DNA from: Gonapodya prolifera JEL478
Lineage: Eukaryota; Monoblepharomycota; Monoblepharidomycetes; Monoblepharidales; Gonapodyaceae
Length of the DNA stretch: 64,000 nucleotides
Direction of reading: 5' to 3'
NCBI GenBank assembly: GCA_001574975.1
Contig: KQ965774.1
Location: forward strand, 1-64,000
The notes under the pieces were generated by a model. That model did not search any database and was not told the DNA's origin. It saw only the letters and a list, made by a program, of their open reading frames with translations. Below are positions 55,396-64,000 of the stretch, piece after piece. The position numbers were made by a program, and so were the translations under genes. Positions within the stretch are counted from its first letter, which is position 1. Each line of letters starts with the position of its first letter.

Positions 55396-55646
55396 GTAGC
55401 GTGTTTTAGACTAGTTCGGCAGCTCGCTCCTTCGTGAGTGTGCCGGATTTGTTGTGCGCACGGGCTACTGTAAGAGTGATTCAATTGAATCAAAAAAAGG
55501 TGTAATTAGGGATTTGGGGGACTGGCGACCGCCGTGTCGGACAACTACGCCGTGCATTTGCAAACAAAAATCATGGATAAGTTACTCAGCATAGACTAGA
55601 TGGTGAGAATAATTGAAGCGTCGAGCCAAGTAAAGGTTGATCGATT

Positions 55647-58056
55647 CTAGATTGAGTTCATGAACTCATCGACCTACAACGCAGGGGAAAGATTTGATCC
55701 AACATTATAGAACAGCCCAAATCGGAAGCCGCAAGATTCGAACTGACCTTGAGTGCCCGCTCTACAATTCTAACATCCCCAATGTACCCGTAAAAGCTCT
55801 GATCAAACGCGTTTGTGTACTTCGAAGAACATCGAATGGTCAGCAACGCGCACATCGCACCGTCACCACCCGACATCGAAAAAACCCACCGGCGTCGCAC
55901 CCAGCACAAACGGCTTCCCCGTCAACGCAACACCTCTCGCCGGAGCGCTGGGGTTCCTCACAATCACGCTCGAATCCACATACATCGTCGTAACCTTCCC
56001 ATCATTCACAACCGCCATGTGGTGCCACTTCCCCGGCTCGATCGCGTGACTCCACGCCGTGACACTGCCGTTTCCAGCAATCGGGTACTGCACGAACTGG
56101 GCGAACCATTCCGGGCTGACGTTGAGCGATAGGGTGGGCTCGTCGGGGTCGCCGTCGGTCTTGTTGACTTCGGCAGACCTGCCCTGCCACGAGTACACGC
56201 CCATCCAGTCGTGGCTCCCCACAAAGGGCGCGGGGAGTTTGATGAATGCCTCGAATGTGAATCCGGATGCAAAAGTGCGGGTGTTGATGGACGCGTTGGT
56301 ACCGGCTTCGAAGATTCCGCACCGGTTGGAGGGATCCTTGGCGCCGTCGAAGAAGACGCTGGAATGGGATGGTTGGAACGGGTGGTGGTCGGCGCTTGTG
56401 GTGAGGATCTTGGGATCGTTTCCGTTCACGAGCCGGGCGCGGAGGTCGTTCTTGTTTCCGGAAAGATCCTGCCCATGAGGTGGTGTTTGGTACGGCCCAG
56501 ATGTCAACTCGGGAACTCGCGCAGATGTCTGCAAACCTTCACAATTGACCCATTCGGAACGACGCCAGGCCCAGCAAGACCGCTGATCCCTTCACTATCA
56601 AACCTCCAATACGCCAACGTCCCCTTCACGACCAAATCCTTGCTCGGCCTCGCTGCGGGTTCCTTCTCGCCGTTAAACCTCGCAAACCTCGCCACGAAAT
56701 CCACCTCCAGGGAAAACCGATCTTGGTCGCCCGTCAGTTCCAGCGTCTCCTGTTCAAGAGGAGTTTCGTCCCGGTCGAGGAGCCACGGGCTCATGGTCTC
56801 AACGTCGATCCGGTTTCGCACAAGGTCAAAGTGGTACAGGCGGATCATGCCGGCTCCTCCGTAGTACTAATAGAGCGAGAGAGATGGAGGAGTCAGTTAC
56901 ACACGCCTGATGGCGAAAGGGTTGAAGGTCCGTACCCGGTCTTGGTAGTTTGTGATGTGCAGCCAGACAGTGTTGTTGAAGGCGTTGGTCAAGGTCGTTC
57001 GTCCGGGTGGCCAGTAGTGACCGTTCTAAGTAGATGAGTGCACACGGGTAGTTATATCACGGGACTGAAAACCGAACAGGTGCACAACATACGATTGTCA
57101 AGAATATCTGATCGTTCTTTGAAATCAGGTTGTCCCACAGCTTCTGTCCGTAAGAGGATAGGGTAGCTTTGCCACTGGCGTCGTCAGCTGATACCAGGTC
57201 GTGTGTCGTGAGGATCACCGGGAGCGTCTTGTGAGCGTCAAGAATGCCCTGAACCCAAACCAATCCCGAATCCGACAGCCTCCAATCGAGTGCCACGATC
57301 ATCCAGTTGCGCCCTCCTGCGTTCACGATGTGGTACGAGTTGTAGCCGTCAGGTGATGCTCCACCGAAAGTCGGCATTTTGGCAAACCGCTGGGGACCAA
57401 AGTTGGCAAGGTATGGTGTGCTCCCTCGGGCATCGGTCGTCGACGACTTGATATCATGGTTGCCGGCAAGAACAGAGTAAGGGATGCGATCTCCGAGCCC
57501 CCTGGAGAAGGTGGCACCGGCGGCAGTTTCCTCCGCGTCCGTGCCATGTTCCGTCACGTCACCGAGGTGTGCCACGAACACGATGTTGTCATCACCACGA
57601 TTTTCGACGAGACACTGGAACGTTTTGCTCAGAGGTGCTGGTGTGATGGTGGTGGTACCATCGAACAGGCTTCGCAAGTAGCGGGAATTAGGATTTGAGA
57701 CTTGTCGATTCGCAAATTTCGTGAGTGAACTCACTATTGCGTGTCCGGGAGGACTAGCAGCACACACGGTGTACAACGAATCATCAGACTTGCGCAGCTG
57801 TCGCTCGAATCAGCTGAATCGAAGACTCACTTGCGATGGTGAACCGGGGGTCATTTGAGTCTGCCTTCCCCGCGATGGTTCCCGTAATCCGCAGAAGATA
57901 GAGCGAGACAGCAACAAGAAGCACGGCGCTGAGAATCATGGTCCGCGTTAGAGAAGCGTAGGAATCAGATTCCTCCGTCGTGGCCGCGACCTCGTCGAGC
58001 ACGATGCGCACGTGTCTCGGAGCATTCCTCAAGAACCTCACTGTGGCAGCGGCCAT
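55647..58056 (-). CDS. Membrane-anchored metallophosphoesterase with C-terminal LamG-like domain
   Basis: Eight exons (descending 58056-57831, 57753-57735, 57669-57093, 57025-56936, 56866-56537, 56468-55875, 55819-55748, 55673-55647) total 644 residues. A transmembrane helix at about 40-58 (MILSAVLLVAVSLYLL) makes a type II anchor, so the rest is probably outside the cytosol. The calcineurin-like fold has its metal ligands: LPDTQ (Asp79), HLGDV (Asp119), AGNHD (Asn152, His153), TTHDL and NGHYW. After it comes NNTVWLHITNYQDR and, from about residue 410, a concanavalin-type LamG domain (GFTFEAFIKLP, WHHMAVVNDGKVTTMYVD, FDQSFYGYIGDVRIVERAL). Substrate unknown; a cell-wall or extracellular phosphoester is a guess. 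Exon 2 is 19 bases, required to supply the first metal-binding Asp. The donor after GFFD is a weak GTCGGG. Confidence 0.85.
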
Positions 58057-58307
58057 TTTCAGACTGACGATCGCATGGAGAAGAACGGCGCGAAAGAATG
58101 ACGGCGATCTTTGCGCGATCGTGGAAAGTGAAGGAATCCGAACATTGATTTAACCACGGCAACGAGCTCGGCAACGCACCTGAAGTACCGTCACACCCCC
58201 GAAGACTGTACCGACGTTTTCACAGTGCAAAATGAAACATATGAAATAATACTCAAAACAGTATCTCCATACCAATTTGATGCTTTAAGCGACCGTTGAT
58301 GTATAAC

Positions 58308-60079
58308 CTATTTGGTCCCCCTTTTCCGCTTCGTTCCATTACCAGTACTCTCACCAGTACTCACTTCGGACCGGAGCTGGTTGTAGTCAAACCTAAGAGT
58401 AGCATAGTCCGATCGCAGTGTCGAGTTTTCCTTGAGCAAATCCGTAACGTCTGGGCGAAGGGATGCATTGTCCCGTCCCAAGTCCGAGACGCCTTGTCTG
58501 AGAGATGTATTGCCCTTGCGTAGAGCAGTGTTGTCGCGTCGCAGGGCTGCGTTGTCTTCCTATAGAGTGGACAGGCGGTTGCACAATGTGACAATCTCAC
58601 TCAACATCGTGGCATGGTTTTGGCCTTTTCTGATCCCCTCGGGGTCTGACACAGAGGGCACACCAGCAACCGAAAGCGCATTCTGTTTCTGTGCCTCCAG
58701 CTCTGCCAATTTCCTGTTCAAGAGGTGGAGTGACACATGAATACCACAATATACTTGGCAAACCATGAAAGAACACCCACCTCCCTGCAAACCTCGCCCT
58801 TTCTTTCGCCGCATCTGCACGACTATCAGCAGCATTTTTCCCCTCCGCTCTCAGGTCATTGTCCTCCTGTCTCAGGGAAACAACTTGCTGACGAAGCGAC
58901 ACAGTTTCCTCCCGCAAATTGGGAACATCACGTCGGAGGGCTGCATTGTCCTGCTCCAAAGAAGAAGAGCGAGTGTGAAGAGCTGTGTTCTCTTGGTCCA
59001 GCGCCAAGGTGCGGGCTTGAAGTGCCTTTGTGTTGGCTTCCGCATCTGCTAGTTTGCTACGCAATGGTAAGAAGGTACAAGTGACGTCAAACCACTTGAC
59101 ATTTTCCACGCCCACAAGAGAGTACATGCCTCTCCGCAACCCGCGCCTTCTCATCCGCATCCACCACACGCGCTTCCAGGCAACAAATGTAGTGCAACGA
59201 CATGTCCACGCTCAAGAAAGACTACAGAGCACCCACTTCTCGACAACCCGTGCCTGCTCTTCCGCTGCCACCACATGCGCTTCCAGAACTTTAGCGTACG
59301 CTTTTGCGGCTGCAACGCGAGACGCATTGTCTTGCTCAGGCGGCATAGCGTTCGCGAAGCGCGGATACCTCCTGTTCAAGTGAGGAGTTCTTGCTGCGGA
59401 GTTCAGCGACCTCGCTCCGGACAGTAGAGTTTTCTTGCTCCAACTCAGCGATGCGGTCTTTCGTGTGCAGACGTTTGCCTCGCTGCTCTCAGTTTCCTGC
59501 ACCGCAGTTAGGAAGACTGCGATATTTCCAAGCACGAACTCGTGTAGCTCACTTCTTTGCAATTCGTGTCTTCTCCCTCGCCTTTTCCGTGCGAGCATCC
59601 GAAGAAGCAATGCCCGAGTTTAGCTCGTCCACTTCCTCAGTGTGAGAAGCGTCAGCAAGTTCGAGGGGAATAGGTACGTCAGGTGGAGCGGCGGCATCAG
59701 GAATGGGACTGCGGTGGGTCTCGACCTGTTCCGTGCCGGAACCTGTGCCAGTCCGCCAGAACTCCATTGCTGTCCGGTCTGTCCCCGTGCGCCCGTTCCA
59801 ATACGTCGCCGTCCCCCCAAATCCAATGGCAAGAGCAAGCACAGAAGGGAAGCGGTACGTCAACAGCCACCTCTCGTTCTGCCACTCATCTCTCATGCAT
59901 ATCCGAGTGCCATAGCATCCAATTTTCCACCCCACATCTCCATCGGCTCTCGACCCGCTCTCCGTCAACACCATTTTCTTGGAATCGGGACTCGCTCCTT
60001 CGTCGATCAGTCGTTTCACGTCGGCCGCGTTCCCGGCTTCCACTGCGTCGATTAGCTGTGCGTTGAGCGTGGTGGACAT
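58308..60079 (-). pseudogene. Ankyrin/coiled-coil family, copy e (probably degenerate)
   Basis: The first exon (60079-59553) is open: MSTTLNAQLIDAVEAGNAAD, VKRLIDEGASPDSKK, then RFPSVLALAIGFGGTATYWN. It lacks the second ankyrin pair and the later VEIVRLLL block present at 62243. Downstream, several coiled-coil segments begin with KLA and end with AER-like words: ELEQENSTVRSEVAELRSKN, AKVLEAHVVAAEEQARVVEK, KLADAEANTKALQARTLALD, NDLRAEGKNAADSRADAAKE and NAALRRDNTALRKGNTSLRQ. The frame changes after the first splice, and a TAG occurs at 58563. Unless extra introns remove these, the gene is broken. It ends KRKRGTK at 58308. Confidence 0.6.
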
Positions 60080-60293
60080 GCGGGGTGGGTGGCAGTGATG
60101 GTGGTATGACTTGGTGGTACAGCGCCTGCAGTTGTCCACTCAAATGATACTAATAGTTTTGCGAATTTTGGTCACTACATATCCCTCCATAAAACAGCCT
60201 TTTTACGCATCTATGTCTACTGCAATCCATTGCCCCAACCCATGGTTTCAAACCCTTCAAAGTCCTCACTCCCCACTCCCCGCTCCTCCCTTT

Positions 60294-62243
60294 CTACCAC
60301 CGATGACTCCCCGTCGTCTCGCCGTGCCCACCTGTGGCCGCCTGCTCCTGCATCAGCTCCAGTCCCACGGTCTCCACTCCCGTCTCAGACCTCACGGTCG
60401 ACACTCCCACCCGGCTTCCACTTCCAGTGTTTCTGTACTGTGACCGCCTCGAACTCCCGTGTCCCTGTTGATCTTGCTCCTGTTGATCCTGTTCCTGCTC
60501 CTCCCACGCATGCCTACTCGATCCACTCCCCGAGTGACGTCCACCAACCCTTCCTGAAGATCTCGGCGGTCCCACCACATCGTTCACACTTCCCTTCACC
60601 GACCTGGGCGGTCCAACCACGTCACTTACACTTCTCGACGACGACGGGTGCGAAGTTGACCCCTGGTGGGTCCCAATTTGATGGAGGGAATCTATCCTCT
60701 TTCCGATTTCCGGTGGTGCGGCTGCGGTGCCTGGGACCGTTCCGGGTGGGTCGGATGTGAGGAGGGCGAGGGGGAAGACGCCCGAGGATTGAGTTGTTGT
60801 GTGGTATCCCTGGTGCAATTTGCGCCGCACGCGTGAAATAAGAAGTGAAATGGATTTCAGGACACGGTTCAGGTGAAGCAAGTACAGTCACAACGTACCG
60901 ATCCCCACCCGTCCGCGTACGCCAGCTCGACAAACACCATATCACCGACCATAAACCCAATTTCGTCCGCGGATTGGGACTCGTAGTGAGAAATCGCAAA
61001 CATCATGCGGTGCACGCTTTTCGTCACCGGCGTCCGTGGGAGGGGGTGTTCGTGTTTCTGCTTGTGAGAGGACCTGTGCGAGTGCCCATGCGGTGGGGGA
61101 GTGGGCGGACCTTGGCCGGCGCCCAGTTGAAGTGACGTGACCTCATTCACGAGTGCCGTGTTGTTGGCCCTGAGCGCCGTGATTTCCTGTCGCAGTGCGG
61201 TACCTTCCTGTCGAAGAGTTATGACGTCCTCGTGGAGGAGTGCGTTGTCATGCTCGAGACTCAAGACACGACGGCGGAGACTGGAGACTTCTTCGTCGAG
61301 CGCTAAAGTGCTTGATTGATGGGAAGAGGAGTGACGGTCGGATTTGGCCAGTTTCCTGTGCGTGTATGTACGGGGAAGGTGACAATGGTTGAACGACTCA
61401 AACCGTACATCCACACACAACGAAGACGAGGACGAGGACCCACCTCTCCGCAACCCTCGCCCTCTCCTCCGCAGCCGCCGCACGAGCCTCGGCAGCCGCA
61501 ACCCGCTCGGTGAGCTCCTGCACCTGCGCTGCGTGAGCTGCATTGGCGAGTTCGAGAGGGGATTTGCCAGGTCGCGGGATCGGGCTACGCTGGTGGGACT
61601 CCAGGGTGCGGAGGAAGACTTGATCGGTGCTCTTCCGCGCCGCACTGAGCTCAGCATCACCGACGGGTGCGCCATACGCGAGGAGCAGGCGCACAATCTC
61701 CACAGTGGGCTGTGCGGGGAAGGGCCACACGTAGACGTCCTCATCCTTTGCGGGGTGGTTGAGCGTGATGGTGCCGCCTGTAGGACTGAGTGCGAGCTGT
61801 CCTTTACTGTTTGGTCTATCGTCCGTCCCGCCGTTCCAAAGCGTCACTGTACCCCCCACAGCCATCGCGAGGCAAAGGGCGCTTGGGAACCGCACCGTGG
61901 AAATCCACCGCTGCCTATCCCACTCCTGGTTCGTCCAGGTCTGTGCTCCGATCCACCCGTGCGCGATTCGCCAGGTTACATCGGTGTCGACTCTCGCGCC
62001 TTTTTCGAGCAGCAGTGTGACGATTCCGACCCGCGCGTGCAGAATCGCAAGCGCCAGCGAACTCTCGCAGTTCTCCGAATCTTCGCGCCACTCGAATCCG
62101 CCGTGTCCGTCGTCCACTTTGGCCCGTAGCGTCACCCTCTTCCGCGCATCGGGGCTAGCTCCGGCTTCGACCAGGCTCTTGACTTCTTCCTCCCGCCCGG
62201 CTTCGACAGCATCGATCAGTTGAGCGTTTCGCGTGGCCGTCAT
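60294..62243 (-). CDS. Ankyrin/coiled-coil/SH3 protein, copy f (intact)
   Basis: Three exons (descending 62243-61444, 61355-60899, 60809-60294) give 590 residues with consistent phases. Ankyrin-type helical pairs lie in residues 1-225: LIDAVEAGREEEVKSLVEAG, SSLALAILHARVGIVTLLLE and VEIVRLLLAYGAPVGDAELS. They are separated by a family-specific block with FPSALCLAMAVGGTVTLWNG. A coiled coil covers about 230-345 (AAEARAAAAEERARVAERKL, then heptads such as LRQEGTALRQEITALRANNT). A His/Pro-rich hinge leads to an SH3 domain at about 385-436: FAISHYESQSADEIGFMVGD, AYADGWGSG and GVFPLALL. The tail is Ser/Gly/Gln-rich. A cytosolic scaffold is likely. It is the reference for six or seven related copies in this window. 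Confidence 0.82.
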
Positions 62244-62435
62244 TTTCCTGTTTTCGTCGTAAAGATTAAAATAGCGCGAAGATTGAAATAGCACGTGTGG
62301 GGAATAATTCGGTGGGATATTCCGGTGGTGGCGGCTGAATAATATACACAACTAATATACTTGAGCATCCATCACGAACAGTTACACCACCAAACAAGCA
62401 AGCGCAGACAACGAAAGTTGGTGTAAAGTAAATAC

Positions 62436-64000
62436 TTATGATTTTGCTAGCAAGTCTGGCACGTCCAAATCCGTCGACACCACCCTCTTCAAGAACTTCA
62501 ACGGTTGCTTGCCCAGCTTTTCCGGCACGACAATCTTACGTGCCGCCCTCGTGTTCATTTTCTGACCCACGCGTTCATTGACTCCCCGGATGTACGCGAT
62601 CGACTGCACGACAATGCAGAACACGAACCAAGCAAGGATCACGAGGGCGTCGCGGTACAGCAAGTGCTGCTGGGACTCAAATACAATTGCGCGACACCCG
62701 TGGACGGCGAAGAATGGGAAGAGTGCGTACCCGATCCGGTAGAAGTCATGCGTGAGGAGAATTTCAGTGAGTCCGCCGCTGCTGGTGATGAAAACGTAGA
62801 GGAAAAGCATCACTATCTGTGAGACGAGATGGTAATAAAGCAGGTGCGTCATATCAAAACGGCTCGCCGGAGAATTGACCATTCCAAATACGCAGGGCGT
62901 CCAAAATTTACTCACCCCTTGACCTATCTTATTCCCCAGCAACGTAAACAGCATCGAGACGAACGACAAGCTCGTGAGCCCCACATAGAACCACCAAAAC
63001 CAAACGCGCGCAAAGTTTCCCTGAGTCGATCCCAGAGCGAAGGGCGCTCCAGTGATCACGAACGAAAGGACGAGCATAAAGGGAATTGCGAAGTAGAGTC
63101 GCAGGATGCCTTGGCGGATCCGGTCCGAGGGGACTTTGATTTTGGCGATGAAGTTGGCGGAGAGGATTGAGGCGACAAGCTGCGGAAACGAGAGTCGAAA
63201 AGATTGAGAAAAAAGGTGGAAATGGAGGACGTTTTAAAAAGGCTTACTATCAAAACCATTGTTATGAGCGTCATGGTATCTTGGGCTGGCTTTGTTACTG
63301 GATGAATGTTGGTCAATTTCATTTGAACAGGGCTATTTGATCAAACNNNNNNNNNNNNNNNNNNNNNNNNNNNNNNNNNNNNNNNNNNNNNNNNNNNNNN
63401 NNNNNNNNNNNNNNNNNNNNNNNNNNNNNNNNNNNNNNNNNNNNNNNNNNTTAACCAAATTCTGCGCGAGTCCACTCCGAAACGATGTTTGGAACTGCAA
63501 CAGGGCATTGACAAACGAGGTGTCGATGTTGTACCCTCGCCCCGAGTCGTGGATGTATTCGACGGTGGAGGGAGGTGTTCCGTTGACGCCAAGGATCCCC
63601 GCCACAAGGTTTCGAGAGTAATCTGAAGGCACAAATATGGCACCCCACACCCTTGCACCATCGTCTACAGTGGCAAGGATAGTTTCGCGATCCGTTACGT
63701 CCTCCATGAATTGGAACGCGAATCGATCCTTTGTGAAGGCCTTGAACGCCTGCACGAATGTCGTGTTCACCAATTCCTGCGGCGACGGCAACTTGGCCAC
63801 CGCAGCTGCTGGAAACACCGAATAGTCCAACTGTGGCGCAACGGCGACTCCCAAGACGATGTTTTGTGTGCGCGGGGTCCACAGGGCTCCGGAATAGAGG
63901 AAGGCGAACATGCTCAGGAAGACGGCTCCTTGGAGAAGGGACGCCAGGACACGCGATGTCCAAGCGTGTGCATTTTTCTCGGATATCTTGACGGGAGCGT
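62436..64000 (-). CDS. SNG1/DUF3533 family membrane protein (5' end outside window, internal gap)
   Basis: Runs in from beyond 64000 on the minus strand. Visible coding parts (descending): 64000-63451, gap 63450-63347, then 63297-63248, 63179-62916 and 62816-62436. A first membrane helix (LASLLQGAVFLSMFAFLYSG) is followed by a large extracytosolic domain (FAFQFMEDVTDRETI, VWGAIFVPSDYSRNLVAGIL, GYNIDTSFVNALLQFQTSF). The later exons carry several more helices: MTLITMVLI, LRLYFAIPFMLVLSFVITGA, FVSMLFTLLGNKIGQG, LTHDFYRIGYALFPFFAVHG and LVILAWFVFCIVVQSIAYIR. The tail is basic. This layout is that of fungal SNG1-type proteins, linked to drug and nitrosoguanidine resistance and lipid asymmetry. Because of the gap, one exon boundary is missing. 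The intron 62817-62915 (99 bases) is stop-free in frame. Confidence 0.85.
63347..63450. other. Assembly gap (N)
   Basis: A run of 104 N bases inside the SNG1-like gene; part of an exon and intron is hidden. Confidence 0.99.

Noticed and set aside
1-64000. CRISPR arrays, rRNA operons, insertion sequences of bacterial type, secondary-metabolite cluster
   Set aside because: No regularly spaced direct repeats, no rRNA-like blocks, no bacterial operon structure, no PKS/NRPS motifs were seen.

Overview
This is the end of a chromosome from a fungus. The first 76 bases are an uninterrupted CCCTAA telomere array. The genes are intron-rich (up to 15 exons, introns mostly 60-250 bases, several micro-exons). 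They include fungal-type families: a domain-fused sterol-type glucosyltransferase, an SNG1/DUF3533 protein, a HAL/NPR-like kinase, fungal-specific transcription factor domains, Pmp3 and a DHA1-type MFS transporter. An early-diverging (chytrid-like) fungus is my guess; the sequence alone does not settle the phylum.

Layout. 1-2.3 kb: telomere and gene-poor subtelomere with a possible transposase remnant and palindromic repeats. 2.3-8.9 kb: SNW1/Prp45 (splicing), RCC1 (Ran exchange factor) and an F-box protein. 10.5-13.3 kb: MFS drug transporter. 14.6-20.4 kb: a tandem pair of unusual proteins, each with an N-terminal PB1-like domain, a long disordered linker, a C-terminal globin domain and a polybasic tail ending in the CaaX-like motif CKMM. 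20.8-25.4 kb: a 15-exon glycosyltransferase with extra N- and C-terminal domains. 25.9-36.8 kb: four tandem copies of a fungal transcription factor domain gene (copies 2 and 4 intact, copies 1 and 3 broken), with a Pmp3 gene between copies 1 and 2. 37-39 kb: two broken ankyrin-family copies. 40-49.5 kb: FHA-RING ubiquitin ligase, protein kinase and a membrane RING-H2 protein. 50-62 kb: a class III aminotransferase and a membrane-anchored metallophosphoesterase-LamG protein, interspersed with more copies of an ankyrin/coiled-coil/SH3 family of which one looks intact. 62.4-64 kb: SNG1-like protein running off the window.

Most protein genes were rebuilt exon by exon. In each of those the GT-AG exons sum to a multiple of three and restore family motifs, which supports the models. 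The most notable items are the PB1-globin-CaaX pair and a family of GC-rich hairpin repeats that sit inside introns of four or five different genes, always in the sense orientation of the host gene (introner-like). Two assembly gaps (13525-13576, 63347-63450) and isolated N bases are present.
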